Of a stretch of 9,672 nucleotides of DNA, positions 1 through 7,956 are shown one piece after another (within the stretch, counting starts at the first letter, position 1; each line of letters begins with the position of its first letter). The translations under genes were made by a program, and so were the position numbers. The notes under the pieces were generated by a model. The model had not been told where the DNA came from, did not search any database, and was given only the letters and a program-made list of their open reading frames with translations. Origin of the DNA: Singulisphaera sp. GP187 (GTDB lineage Bacteria > Pseudomonadota > Gammaproteobacteria > Burkholderiales > Burkholderiaceae_C); NCBI GenBank assembly GCA_943327965.2, contig CALPYQ020000033.1, positions 1 through 9,672 on the forward strand, written 5' to 3'.

Positions 1-347
1 AACGCACGGCCGGCCTGCGCCGTCCCGGTGCTGCAGCTTTGGACTTGGCCTATGTGGCAGCTGGATTTACCGATGCTTTCTTTGAAACGGGCCTACAGCC
101 TTGGGATGTGGCTGCAGGATCTTTGCTAGTCACTGAGGCCGGCGGCTTGGTGGGCAACTTCACAGGCGAAGCCGATTTCTTGGAACAAAAAGAATGCTTG
201 GCTGGCACGCCCAAAATTTACGGCCAACTGGTTCCCATCCTTAGCAAGTACAGCAAGTTTGCCAGCGCCGGCGAAAAAGCGGCTGTGCGCGCCGCAGATG
301 CCAAGGACGCAGCTGCAGCCCCAGACTCAACGGACAGCCCCTTCTAA
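1..347 (+). CDS. suhB: Inositol-1-monophosphatase SuhB, C-terminal part (5' end cut by window edge)
   Basis: The reading frame is open from the first bases (codons from position 3) to TAA at 345-347, so only about the last 115 residues are present. The segment [19 protein letters not shown] followed by [16 protein letters not shown] is the C-terminal signature of the inositol monophosphatase family. The Asp of the WD motif (codon 105-107) is the family's last metal-binding residue. The family hydrolyses inositol-1-phosphate with Mg2+; in E. coli SuhB also takes part in ribosomal RNA antitermination. After the fold ends, a tail of about 30 residues rich in Ala, Asp and Lys (roughly 250-344) goes beyond the compact E. 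coli protein and looks disordered. The stop lies 3 bases before mutS, which suggests co-transcription. The internal TTG at 39 is not a real start because homology continues upstream of it. Confidence 0.9.
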   Translation, partial: RTAGLRRPGAAALDLAYVAAGFTDAFFETGLQPWDVAAGSLLVTEAGGLVGNFTGEADFLEQKECLAGTPKIYGQLVPILSKYSKFASAGEKAAVRAADAKDAAAAPDSTDSPF

Positions 348-350
348 GCC

Positions 351-3011
351 ATGACTGACGCGCTCGACCTGAGTGCCCACACGCCCATGATGCAGCAGTA
401 CCTGCGCATCAAGGCGGAGTTTCCTGACACCCTGGTTTTTTACCGGATGGGTGACTTTTACGAAATGTTCTTTGAAGATGCCGAGCGTGCAGCCGGCCTG
501 ATGGACATCACCCTGACCCACCGCGGCCAAACAGCTGGCAAACCCATTGCCATGGCAGGCGTGCCTTTTCATTCTGTTGAAAACTATTTGGCCAAGCTCA
601 TCAAGCTGGGCGAGTCGGTGGCCATTTGCGAACAAGTGGGCGATGTGGCTACCAGCAAAGGTCCTGTCGAACGCAAGGTGGTCCGCGTTGTCACGCCGGG
701 CACCCTCACAGACACCGAATTGTTGTCAGACAAAAACGAAGCCATTTTGCTCTCACTGCACATTGCGCCTCGCAATGCCTGCGGCTTGGCATGGCTGAGT
801 GTCACGCAAGGTGTTTTGCATTTAGCAGAATGCACGCATGACGAATTGACCGATTGGCTGGAGCGTATTTCGCCCAGCGAGCTGTTGGTCAGCGCCAGCA
901 TCACCCCCAAGTGGGAGCAGCAACTTCAGTCCATGCGCTTAGGTCAACGTGGCTTGCCTTTGTCATTAACCTTGCGACCCGATTTTCAATACGACACTGG
1001 CTTGGGCCATGGCGAGCTCATCAAACAACTCAATGTGGCCAGCTTGGCCGCATGGGATGCCGACAAGCTGGGTCATGCGCACGCAGCAGCTGGCGCTTTG
1101 CTGACCTATGCAGAGCACACACAAGGCCGAGCGCTACCGCATGTCTCCCAACTCAAAGTGCAAAAGGCCAATGACCTGATTGACCTGCCCACCAGCACGC
1201 GTCGCAATCTAGAACTCACGCAAACATTGCGCGGCGAAGATGCGCCAACTCTTTTTTCTTTACTTGATACCTGCATGACGGGCATGGGAAGCCGCCAGCT
1301 TAAACAATGGCTCTTGAACCCGCCCCGAGATCGCCAAATTGCCGTAGAGCGTTTGGCGGCCATCCATCAGTTGAACGACAACAGCGCCGCCTCACAAAGT
1401 GGTGTGGCCATTTGGACCCGACTGCGCGAGCAACTTAAAGGTGCCAGCGATGTAGAGCGCATCACAGCGCGAATTGCGCTCAGGCAAGTTCGGCCACGAG
1501 AATTGGTGGCGCTTAAAAACGCACTCATTCGATCAACCAAATTGGCGCTTCATTTGCAAGAGACTCTGGGACACTTGTCGCCCACCAAGCTGTTGCATGA
1601 CATCCATTTTGATTTACAGCCGCCTGCAGGACTGACTGAGCTATTGCAGCAAGCATTGCTAGAAGAGCCTGCCAATTTAATTCGTGATGGCGGTGTGATG
1701 GCGCATGGCTTGGATGCAGAGTTGGACGAATTGCGGGCCATCCAAACCAACTGCGATGACTTTTTGCTCGAATTGGAAACGCGCGAAAAAGCGCGCACCG
1801 GCATTGCCAATTTGCGCGTTCAATTCAACAAGGTACATGGCTTCTACATCGAAGTGACACAGGGCCAAATTGACAAAGTACCTGATGACTACCGCCGTCG
1901 TCAAACCTTGAAAAATGCCGAGCGCTTTATCACGCCCGAGCTTAAAGCGTTTGAAGACAAAGCCTTGTCTGCCCAAGAAAGAGCGCTTGCTCGAGAGAAA
2001 TATTTGTACGAGCTATTGCTCGACCAACTCCAACAACATATTCAAACGCTCACCAAATTGGCGCAGGCCTTGGCCCAATTGGACGCACTGTGCACACTCA
2101 CTGAGCGTGCGGCCACCCTCAACTGGTGCGCGCCACAATTTGCCAAAGAGCCTTGCATCGAAATCCGCCAAGGACGTCATCCTGTGGTGGAAGCGCGCTT
2201 GGCCGAAACTTCGGGCGGGAGTTTCATTGCCAACGATTGCTTGATGCACAGCAAGCAGCGCTTGCAAATTATTACGGGCCCCAACATGGGTGGTAAATCG
2301 ACCTACATGCGACAGGTGGCATTGATTGTGCTTTTGGCAAGCATAGGCAGCCATGTGCCCGCCAGCAGTTGCAGGCTAGGACCAATCGATGCCATTCACA
2401 CGCGCATCGGTGCTGCCGATGACTTGGCCAATGCCCAATCAACTTTCATGCTGGAGATGACCGAAGCCGCTCAAATTTTGCACAGTGCCACGCCTTTGTC
2501 TTTGGTTCTCATGGACGAAATTGGACGTGGCACGTCCACCTTTGATGGCTTGGCATTGGCCAGCGGCATTGCCACGCATTTGCACGATAAAACCCAAGCC
2601 TTCACCTTGTTTGCCACGCACTACTTTGAACTCACCGAGTTTCCTGCTACGCACCACGCCGCACTGAACATGCACGTAGGTGCCACGGAATCGGGCAATG
2701 ACATTGTGTTTTTGCATGAGTTACAAGCAGGCCCCGCCAGTAAGAGTTATGGCGTTCAAGTGGCTCGCTTGGCAGGCATGCCCACAGGGGTTCTGAACCA
2801 CGCACGCCACACCTTAACGGCGCTTGAAGCGGGTGCCAATCAAAATCGCGTTCAAGTCGATCTTTTTGCAACGCCGCCTGAAACTGAAAACAGCGGTCCA
2901 ACTCTGCTCGAGTCCACCTTGAACCAAATTGACCCTGACGCACTGAGCCCTCGCGAAGCCTTAGAGGCCTTGTACAGCCTCAAGCGGGTCATGAAGCGTT
3001 CAGAAAATTAA
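351..3011 (+). CDS. mutS: DNA mismatch repair protein MutS
   Basis: The product has 886 residues, slightly longer than the 853 of E. coli. MutS binds mispaired or looped bases and, with MutL, starts strand-directed repair in the cytoplasm. The mismatch-binding Phe-x-Glu is GDFYEMF, with Phe36 and Glu38 at the same numbers as in E. coli, which fixes the ATG at 351. Connector, lever and clamp regions fill about 130-600. The ATPase domain has Walker [10 protein letters not shown] (643-651, Lys649), Walker [17 protein letters not shown] with Asp722-Glu723, and the FATHYFELT switch with His757. The C-terminus [19 protein letters not shown] matches the helical tail used for dimer and tetramer formation. 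No clear Shine-Dalgarno sequence precedes the start (CCCCTTCTAAGCC), so translation may depend on coupling to suhB, which ends 3 bases upstream. All key residues are present, so the gene looks functional. Confidence 0.98.
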   Translation: MTDALDLSAHTPMMQQYLRIKAEFPDTLVFYRMGDFYEMFFEDAERAAGLMDITLTHRGQTAGKPIAMAGVPFHSVENYLAKLIKLGESVAICEQVGDVATSKGPVERKVVRVVTPGTLTDTELLSDKNEAILLSLHIAPRNACGLAWLSVTQGVLHLAECTHDELTDWLERISPSELLVSASITPKWEQQLQSMRLGQRGLPLSLTLRPDFQYDTGLGHGELIKQLNVASLAAWDADKLGHAHAAAGALLTYAEHTQGRALPHVSQLKVQKANDLIDLPTSTRRNLELTQTLRGEDAPTLFSLLDTCMTGMGSRQLKQWLLNPPRDRQIAVERLAAIHQLNDNSAASQSGVAIWTRLREQLKGASDVERITARIALRQVRPRELVALKNALIRSTKLALHLQETLGHLSPTKLLHDIHFDLQPPAGLTELLQQALLEEPANLIRDGGVMAHGLDAELDELRAIQTNCDDFLLELETREKARTGIANLRVQFNKVHGFYIEVTQGQIDKVPDDYRRRQTLKNAERFITPELKAFEDKALSAQERALAREKYLYELLLDQLQQHIQTLTKLAQALAQLDALCTLTERAATLNWCAPQFAKEPCIEIRQGRHPVVEARLAETSGGSFIANDCLMHSKQRLQIITGPNMGGKSTYMRQVALIVLLASIGSHVPASSCRLGPIDAIHTRIGAADDLANAQSTFMLEMTEAAQILHSATPLSLVLMDEIGRGTSTFDGLALASGIATHLHDKTQAFTLFATHYFELTEFPATHHAALNMHVGATESGNDIVFLHELQAGPASKSYGVQVARLAGMPTGVLNHARHTLTALEAGANQNRVQVDLFATPPETENSGPTLLESTLNQIDPDALSPREALEALYSLKRVMKRSEN

Positions 3012-3021
3012 CCCATTCCAT

Positions 3022-3026
3022 AGGAA
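3022..3026 (+). promoter_or_regulatory. Ribosome binding site of the Anbu-type peptidase gene
   Basis: AGGAA lies 5 bases before the ATG at 3032, in the 20-base gap after mutS. It supports this start, which is important because it places Thr as residue 2, the expected catalytic nucleophile after removal of Met. Confidence 0.7.
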
Positions 3027-3031
3027 ATTCA

Positions 3032-3856
3032 ATGACCTATTGCGTTGCCATCAAAACACGAGCCGGTTTGGTTTTCTTATCCGACTCGCGCACCAATGCG
3101 GGCTTGGACATGATCAGCACCTATCGCAAGATGATCATCTATGAAAAAAAGGGTGATCGTTTCATGGTCTTGCTTTCGGCAGGCAACTTGAGCATTTCAC
3201 AGTCTGTTCGTGAAATGCTACAGGTTGAAAAGATTGTGGACCATCCCGATGCCGAGCCCATCACCATTTGGAATGCCAAAAGCATGTTTGATGCCGCTCG
3301 CGTTTTAGGCGCTGCGGTTCGTCATGTGCATGAGCGCGATGCTGCGGCACTCAAAGCAGGCGGCGTTGACTTCAATGTCTCCATGATATTTGGCGGTCAA
3401 ATCAATGGCGAAGGCATGCGCCTCTATCAAATTTATTCACCCGGCAATTTCATTGAAGCAACGGCTGAAACGCCCTACTTCCAAATTGGCGAATCCAAAT
3501 ACGGCAAGCCTGTTTTAGACCGTGTCATTACGCCGCTAACGCCTTTGGATGAAGCCGCCAAATGTGCCTTGGTTTCCATGGACTCCACACTCAAGTCCAA
3601 CCTTTCTGTGGGACTGCCGCTCGACATGGTTGTGTACGAAGCCGACAAATTAGAAAGCGATCGCATTGTCTGCATTGATGAACAAAATCCCTACTTCAAC
3701 ATGTTGCGCGATAACTGGGGCAAAAAACTTCGAGAGATGTTTGACAGTTTGGAAGATCCCGTTTGGAATGGCGATGCGACCGACATCCCATTGAAAAAAG
3801 TTGGCAAACATTCCCCACTGAAGAAAATTGCTACGCCTGAAGAAAAACTGATCTGA
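3032..3856 (+). CDS. Proteasome-type peptidase of the Anbu (ancestral beta-subunit, COG3484) family
   Basis: A 274-residue protein that starts MTYCVAIKTRAGLVFLSDSR. This is the N-terminal pattern of Anbu, a bacterial relative of HslV and the proteasome beta subunit (Ntn-hydrolase fold). Counting from the Thr after the initiator Met, the catalytic set is visible: Thr1, Asp17 (in LSDSR) and Lys32 (in YRKM). A later segment, MDSTLKSNLSVGLPLD (about 183-198), resembles the Asp/Ser loop that completes proteasome-like active sites. No signal peptide or membrane segment is seen, so it should be cytoplasmic. Known Anbu proteins self-assemble, but natural substrates are not established. The last 25 or so residues (PLKKVGKHSPLKK and onward) form a basic tail outside the core. 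It follows mutS by 20 bases and overlaps the next gene by one base. The usual Anbu partners (ATP-grasp, alpha-E, transglutaminase-like) are not in the window. Family assignment is firm; biological role is unknown. Confidence 0.88.
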   Translation: MTYCVAIKTRAGLVFLSDSRTNAGLDMISTYRKMIIYEKKGDRFMVLLSAGNLSISQSVREMLQVEKIVDHPDAEPITIWNAKSMFDAARVLGAAVRHVHERDAAALKAGGVDFNVSMIFGGQINGEGMRLYQIYSPGNFIEATAETPYFQIGESKYGKPVLDRVITPLTPLDEAAKCALVSMDSTLKSNLSVGLPLDMVVYEADKLESDRIVCIDEQNPYFNMLRDNWGKKLREMFDSLEDPVWNGDATDIPLKKVGKHSPLKKIATPEEKLI

Positions 3857-4668
3857 TGGCCAGTCTCATCTTTTCTCACGGCAACGGATTTCCTGCCAGC
3901 ACCTATCGCAGCCTCACCAACGATTTAATTCGGCGTGGCTTCAAGGTCAAATCGATTGAAAAATTAGGCCATCAAGACCAATTTCCAGTGACCAGCAATT
4001 GGCCCCATTTGGTTCAAGAGTTGGCAGAATTTGCCAAGCAATCGATTCATGAAACAGGCGAAACGCCCTACATGGTGGGACACTCTTTGGGTGGCTTGCT
4101 GAGCTTGATGTGCGCATCCAAACATCCCAAACTGTGTGCGGGCGTGGTCTTACTTGACTCGCCTGTGGTGGGCGGTTGGAAAGCAAGCGCCCTTCAATTG
4201 GCTAAAAAAACCAATTGGATTGAGTCCGTCAGCCCAGGCAGAATCAGCCAAACGCGAAGACAACATTGGCCAGATGTAGAAGCAGTCATTGCTCATTTTC
4301 AGCACAAGCGCGCCTTTTCGCATTGGCACCCCGATGCGCTCAGAGACTATGCCGAGCACGGCACAGTCGAGGAAGATGGGCAGCGCGTCTTGAGCTTTGA
4401 CAGGCGCATTGAGACAGCCATCTACAACACCTTGCCGCACAATTTGCCAACGCAGTTAAAACGTCATCCCTTGAAATGCGGTGTGGCTTTTGTGGGGGGT
4501 ACGCGTTCTAGAGAAATGCGTTTGGTGGGCTCCGACCTGACCGACAAAGTTTCGAAAGGCCGTGTGATGTGGCTAGACGGCTCGCACTTGTTTCCCATGG
4601 AAAAACCCATTGCCACTGCAGCCGCAGTTGAGGCTGCGCTTAGAAACTTGGGCGCCACACCAGCCTGA
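3856..4668 (+). CDS. Alpha/beta-hydrolase, substrate unknown
   Basis: A 270-residue single-domain alpha/beta-hydrolase. HGNGFP (residues 8-13) gives the oxyanion-hole loop, and GHSLGG (75-80) is the nucleophile elbow with Ser77. His244 in LDGSHLFPMEKP is the probable catalytic His. The acid is not obvious: the strand where it is often found reads CGVAFVGGTRSRE, with no Asp, so Glu or an earlier Asp may serve. There is no signal peptide, so it is presumably cytoplasmic. The ATG overlaps the TGA of the peptidase gene (TGATG, one shared base) and has no good Shine-Dalgarno of its own, so translation is probably coupled to that gene. An esterase, lipase-like or other carbon-ester/amide hydrolase is possible; the substrate cannot be read from the sequence. 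Confidence 0.85.
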   Translation: MASLIFSHGNGFPASTYRSLTNDLIRRGFKVKSIEKLGHQDQFPVTSNWPHLVQELAEFAKQSIHETGETPYMVGHSLGGLLSLMCASKHPKLCAGVVLLDSPVVGGWKASALQLAKKTNWIESVSPGRISQTRRQHWPDVEAVIAHFQHKRAFSHWHPDALRDYAEHGTVEEDGQRVLSFDRRIETAIYNTLPHNLPTQLKRHPLKCGVAFVGGTRSREMRLVGSDLTDKVSKGRVMWLDGSHLFPMEKPIATAAAVEAALRNLGATPA

Positions 4669-4684
4669 TCCAATTTGACAGGCT
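4662..4684. terminator. Weak hairpin between convergent genes (possible terminator)
   Basis: AGCCTG (4662-4667) and CAGGCT (4679-4684) form a 6-bp stem with an 11-base loop. It spans the hydrolase stop codon and the 25-base gap before the end of uppP. No run of T follows on either strand, so intrinsic termination would be inefficient. It is the only hairpin I see at this junction. Confidence 0.25.
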
Positions 4685-4693
4685 CTGAATTGC

Positions 4694-5518
4694 TTAAGCA
4701 GACCAGTTAACCACACCGGTCCATGCCGTTGCCAAGACCACCAATCCAAAGACAATTCGGTACCAGGCAAAGATTTCAAAGCTGTTGCTGGCGATGTACT
4801 TCAGCAACCAACGAACGCAAATCCAAGCACTGATGAAGGACACCACCAAGCCTGTTGCAAACATCGGAATGTCCTCGACCGACAAAAGCGCTCTTTCTTT
4901 GTAAAGGCTATAAACCCCTGCACCAATCAAAGTTGGAATGGCCAAGAAAAATGAGAAGTCGGTGGCCGCCTTGCGTGACAGGCCCAGCAACATGCCTCCA
5001 ATGATGGTGGCGCCGCTTCGGCTGGTACCTGGGATCATGGCAAAGCACTGAACCAAACCCACCATGAGGGCATCACGGCCACGCATGTCTTCCACTGCGC
5101 GAATCCGAATACTGGCTGGCGGCCTTCTTTCGGCCCACAGAATAATGAAGCCGCCCACAATGAAAGTGGTGGCCACAACCCAGGGCGTGAACAAGTGTTC
5201 TTTGATGAGTTTGCCAAACAACAAACCCAGTACCACCGCAGGCAAAAACCCAATGAACACATTGAGGACAAAACGCTGCGCCTCAGCCTGATATGGCAAG
5301 GCCTTGACGGTAGATGTGATTTTTTGCCAGTAAACCAAAATGACGGCAAAGATGGCACCCGTCTGAATGGCGATCTCAAACACTTTGGCTTTTTCGTCTT
5401 GAAAGCCCATCAACGACCCTGCCAAAATCAAATGGCCTGTTGATGAAATGGGTAAAAATTCGGTCAGGCCCTCAACCACACCCATGACAGCGGCTTTGGC
5501 CAACAACATTAAATCCAC
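4694..5518 (-). CDS. uppP: Undecaprenyl-diphosphatase UppP (BacA)
   Basis: An integral membrane phosphatase that converts undecaprenyl diphosphate to undecaprenyl phosphate. This recycles the lipid carrier for peptidoglycan and other envelope polymers; overproduction gives bacitracin resistance. Both family motifs are present: [14 protein letters not shown] (residues 16-29, with Glu16, Glu20, Ser26 and His29) and PGTSRSGAT (163-171, with Arg167). Hydrophobic segments fill the rest, as expected for a multi-pass inner-membrane protein. I chose the GTG at 5518: AAGGAG lies 5 bases before it and the resulting 274 residues match E. coli (273). The reading frame is open further, to a TTG at 5542, but that would start before the ribosome binding site; the ATG at 5509 lies too far from it. 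The gene is convergent with the hydrolase and divergent from glnS. Confidence 0.96.
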   Translation of the reverse strand: MDLMLLAKAAVMGVVEGLTEFLPISSTGHLILAGSLMGFQDEKAKVFEIAIQTGAIFAVILVYWQKITSTVKALPYQAEAQRFVLNVFIGFLPAVVLGLLFGKLIKEHLFTPWVVATTFIVGGFIILWAERRPPASIRIRAVEDMRGRDALMVGLVQCFAMIPGTSRSGATIIGGMLLGLSRKAATDFSFFLAIPTLIGAGVYSLYKERALLSVEDIPMFATGLVVSFISAWICVRWLLKYIASNSFEIFAWYRIVFGLVVLATAWTGVVNWSA

Positions 5519-5523
5519 CGCGA

Positions 5524-5529
5524 CTCCTT
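5524..5529 (-). promoter_or_regulatory. Ribosome binding site that sets the uppP start
   Basis: On the - strand this reads AAGGAG, a strong Shine-Dalgarno sequence 5 bases before GTG (5518-5516) and 14 bases before the next ATG. It supports a GTG start for uppP. Confidence 0.75.
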
Positions 5530-5562
5530 GAATATCCCCCAATTATCGCTCTTGAATGGCCC

Positions 5563-5568
5563 TAAAAT
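5563..5568 (+). promoter_or_regulatory. Candidate -10 element (TAAAAT) of glnS
   Basis: TAAAAT ends 6 bases before the glnS ATG (5575). If it is a -10 box, transcription would begin at or next to the start codon and the mRNA would be leaderless. That would explain why no Shine-Dalgarno is seen. No good -35 box lies 16-18 bases upstream (sequence CAATTA), so the call is weak. Confidence 0.3.
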
Positions 5569-5574
5569 TGAGTC

Positions 5575-7410
5575 ATGAGTACAGCCAACGCCAAAGCCAA
5601 TCCGTCGGGCACCCCAGAGGATGCACACAAGGTCAGTAATTTTTTGCGCCAAATCATTGAATCTGATTTGGCACAAGGTACCTACGCCCAACGCAAATGG
5701 GCTGGCTCTCCTGGCGATGCCGCGCACCACACTAATGGCAACCCCGACCCTGCCAAAATTCGCACCCGCTTTCCACCCGAGCCCAATGGCTATTTGCACG
5801 TTGGACACGCCAAAAGCATTTGCCTGAATTTTGGTCTGGCCCGAGACTATGGTGGCGTCTGCCACATGCGATTTGACGACACCAACCCCGAAAAAGAAGA
5901 CACCGAGTACGTCAATTCCATTTTGGATGCTGTCCAATGGCTAGGCTTCAATTGGGATGCCAACGGCACCTCGCATCTCTATCAAGCCAGCGATTATTTT
6001 GACTTCATGTACCGTGCGGCCGAACACTTGATTCAAGCGGGTCTGGCCTATGTCGACGAACAAAGCCCAGAAGACATGCGCCTCAACCGCGGCGACTTCA
6101 ATACCCCCGGCAAAGACAGCCCCTTTAGAGCACGAAGCCCGACCGAAAACTTAGCGCGCTTTCGTGAAATGCGCGATGGCAAACTGGCCGACGGCGCTGC
6201 AGTGCTTCGCGCCAAAATTGACATGGCCTCGCCCAACATCAACATGCGCGATCCCGCCATCTACCGCATCCGCAGGGCCACCCACCACAACACCGGCGAC
6301 ACTTGGTGCATCTATCCGATGTACACCTTTGCGCACCCGATTGAGGACGCGCTCGAGCAAATTACCCACAGCATTTGCACTTTGGAATTTGAAGATCAGC
6401 GGCCTTTCTACGACTGGTTGATGGCCCGTTTAAGCGAGGCCCATACCCTGCTCGATGGTACGCAACTGAGCGCCCTGTTGGCGGCCCCTAGCCCCAAGCA
6501 GTATGAATTTGCGCGCCTTAACTTAACCTATGTCATTACCAGCAAACGCAAATTGGCACAGCTGGTCAATGAAGGCAAGGTCAATGGCTGGGACGACCCG
6601 CGCATGCCCACCATTGTGGGCTTGCGTCGCCGCGGTTACACACCTCAGAGTTTGCAACTCTTTGCCGAACGCATTGGCGTTACCAAAAGTGACTCTTGGA
6701 TTGACTACAGCACTCTGGAAGGCTGTCTGCGGGACGATCTGGATCCCAAAGCTGCCCGCGCCATGGCCGTCCTCGACCCCATCCAACTGACCATCACCAA
6801 CTGGGATGAGCTGATGGGCGAAGGCACATTGGATGATTGTCATGCCCCTGTTCATCCGCACCATGCAGAACTGGGCCAACGTCATTTCAAGTTTGGCAAG
6901 CAACTTTGGATTGAACGCACCGATTTTGAGGAAGTCCCTAGCAAAGGCTTTTTCAGACTGTTCCCTGGCAACAAAGTTCGACTGAAGTATGGCCACGTCA
7001 TTGAATGCACAGGCGCCAACAAAGACGCCAGTGGTCAAGTGACCGAGGTGCTGGCCCAACTCATACCCGATACCAAAAGCGGAACGCCCGGCTCAGACAG
7101 CGTCAAGGTCAAAGGCGTGATCACTTGGGTTTCGCAAGCAGATGCCCTCAAAGCCGAGGTACGTTTGTATGACCGACTGTTTACTGAAGCCAACCCCGAC
7201 GCAGGCGGCAAAGACTTTTTGACCAGCCTGAACCCCGACAGCTTGAAGGTGATTGAGGCTTACGTAGAGCCCTCTTTGGCCAACAGCAAGCCCGATGACA
7301 AATTCCAGTTTGAACGGCACGGCTACTTTGTAGCCGATCGCTCCGACCACCAAGGCTCAAAACCTGTGTTTAACCGAAGCACCGGCCTCAAAGACACTTG
7401 GAGCAAGTAA
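5575..7410 (+). CDS. glnS: Glutaminyl-tRNA synthetase GlnRS
   Basis: A class I aminoacyl-tRNA synthetase that attaches glutamine to tRNA-Gln in the cytoplasm. RFPPEPNGYLHVGHAKS (residues 65-81) holds the HIGH motif as HVGH (75-78). The KMSKS loop is VITSKRKL (320-327), with Thr where E. coli has Met. GWDDPRMPTIVGLRRRGYTP follows and is diagnostic for GlnRS against GluRS. The C-terminal anticodon-binding beta-barrels end in FQFERHGYF and PVFNRSTGLKDTWSK. The protein has 611 residues against 554 in E. coli. Part of the difference is a segment of about 28 residues (35-62, rich in Gly, Ala, His, Asn) between FLRQIIESDLA and the Rossmann fold; the rest is mostly in the C-terminal barrels (around TGANKDASGQVTE to GTPGSDSVKVKG). 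A stop codon in frame at 5569-5571 rules out a start further upstream. The gene is divergent from uppP. Confidence 0.98.
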   Translation: MSTANAKANPSGTPEDAHKVSNFLRQIIESDLAQGTYAQRKWAGSPGDAAHHTNGNPDPAKIRTRFPPEPNGYLHVGHAKSICLNFGLARDYGGVCHMRFDDTNPEKEDTEYVNSILDAVQWLGFNWDANGTSHLYQASDYFDFMYRAAEHLIQAGLAYVDEQSPEDMRLNRGDFNTPGKDSPFRARSPTENLARFREMRDGKLADGAAVLRAKIDMASPNINMRDPAIYRIRRATHHNTGDTWCIYPMYTFAHPIEDALEQITHSICTLEFEDQRPFYDWLMARLSEAHTLLDGTQLSALLAAPSPKQYEFARLNLTYVITSKRKLAQLVNEGKVNGWDDPRMPTIVGLRRRGYTPQSLQLFAERIGVTKSDSWIDYSTLEGCLRDDLDPKAARAMAVLDPIQLTITNWDELMGEGTLDDCHAPVHPHHAELGQRHFKFGKQLWIERTDFEEVPSKGFFRLFPGNKVRLKYGHVIECTGANKDASGQVTEVLAQLIPDTKSGTPGSDSVKVKGVITWVSQADALKAEVRLYDRLFTEANPDAGGKDFLTSLNPDSLKVIEAYVEPSLANSKPDDKFQFERHGYFVADRSDHQGSKPVFNRSTGLKDTWSK

Positions 7411-7414
7411 GGGC

Positions 7415-7792
7415 TTAGCCTGCGCTTAAGACGTACAAAGCCACTGTGCTGATAACGCCAATGAGCCAAGCCAGCGAGCGCAATTTGTCCTTGTCCATGA
7501 GGTAGCAGGCCACGTAGGCCACACGCGCCACGACAAAAATACCCGTCCACATTTGGACGAGGTCTGTGTCGACTTTTGACAACAAAGCCAATAAAACGCC
7601 TATCGCATACAAGGGAAAGGCTTCAAAGCAATTGGCTTGAGCTGCATTGGCGCGCGCTCTGTAACCTGTTTGCTTGGCCAACCAGTCCCTTGGGTTGTGG
7701 TTGTCATAATTTTTCTGACCCGCCTTGGCAATGCCAGCACAAATCCAAGGCATGGCGCCAGCAAACAAAATAGTCGCAATGGGTAAATTCAT
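7415..7792 (-). CDS. MAPEG-family membrane protein
   Basis: A small hydrophobic protein, 125 residues from the ATG at 7792, with about four membrane helices (roughly 3-22, 56-75, 80-98 and 106-124). The sequence RARANAAQANCFEAFPLY (45-62) matches the conserved loop and second helix of MAPEG proteins (membrane-associated proteins in eicosanoid and glutathione metabolism), and ARVAYVACYL (89-98) matches the third helix. Eukaryotic members include microsomal glutathione transferase; bacterial roles are mostly undetermined. I chose ATG 7792 because it starts directly before the first helix, as is usual, and GAAAG lies 5 bases upstream. A GTG at 7825 in the same frame would add 11 residues without a ribosome binding site. 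The stop is 4 bases from the glnS stop, with no terminator between them, so the two transcripts must overlap at their ends. Confidence 0.85.
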   Translation of the reverse strand: MNLPIATILFAGAMPWICAGIAKAGQKNYDNHNPRDWLAKQTGYRARANAAQANCFEAFPLYAIGVLLALLSKVDTDLVQMWTGIFVVARVAYVACYLMDKDKLRSLAWLIGVISTVALYVLSAG

Positions 7793-7838
7793 AGGTACTT
7801 TCAATGATATGGACAATTCTCCCACTCAATTTGGGCAA

Positions 7839-7912
7839 AGTGAAGTGAATTAACTTGAAATGGCGATGCACCAAGCCCTAAACTGTCGCATTGGCAATAT
7901 CCCCAGTGAAGT
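7839..7912. repeat. Two copies of AGTGAAGT in the divergent spacer
   Basis: AGTGAAGT occurs at 7839-7846 and again at 7905-7912, 66 bases apart start to start. Each copy is part of, or touches, a small inverted repeat built on AAGT...ACTT. They could be paired operator half-sites, but short repeats can occur by chance. Confidence 0.25.
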
Positions 7913-7945
7913 CACTTAGAATTTGGGGTCTACGTTGTTCCGTAC

Positions 7946-7950
7946 AGGAA
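7946..7950 (+). promoter_or_regulatory. Ribosome binding site of the lipoprotein gene
   Basis: AGGAA ends 6 bases before the ATG at 7957. It decides the start in favour of that ATG, which opens a classical lipoprotein signal peptide, over a TTG at 7891 in the same frame that has no ribosome binding site. Confidence 0.7.
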
Positions 7951-7956
7951 AAATTC

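Larger units (their letters stand above)
7793..7956. promoter_or_regulatory. Divergent intergenic region between the MAPEG gene and the lipoprotein gene
   Basis: These 164 bases must hold the promoters for both neighbours. On the + strand TAGAAT (7917-7922) is a plausible -10 box for the lipoprotein gene; TTGGCA (7891-7896) resembles a -35 box but the 20-base spacer is longer than ideal. AGTGA-AG-TCACT (7905-7916) is a perfect dyad directly touching that -10. A near-palindrome, AAGTGAATTAACTT, lies at 7843-7856. I see no convincing promoter for the MAPEG gene. Confidence 0.35.

Noticed and set aside
39..347. Reading the first gene as a complete small protein from a TTG at 39
   Set aside because: SuhB homology continues upstream to the window edge ([12 protein letters not shown]), so the gene is cut, not short.
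3032..3856. Calling the peptidase HslV
   Set aside because: HslV is about 175 residues, starts with a TT nucleophile pattern after a different N-terminus and is next to hslU; this protein has 274 residues, begins MTYCVAI and has no ATPase neighbour.
5509..5937. Open 142-codon frame on the - strand across the uppP-glnS spacer
   Set aside because: It overlaps the conserved start of GlnRS and the uppP ribosome binding site, and shows no family resemblance.
6523..7059. Open 178-codon frame on the - strand inside glnS
   Set aside because: It is antisense to the most conserved part of GlnRS, has no recognisable motif and no ribosome binding site; it reflects codon bias of glnS.
7891..7956. Upstream TTG start that would add 22 residues to the lipoprotein
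   Set aside because: It would bury the signal peptide behind a non-signal extension and has no ribosome binding site; AGGAA before the ATG at 7957 is a better fit.
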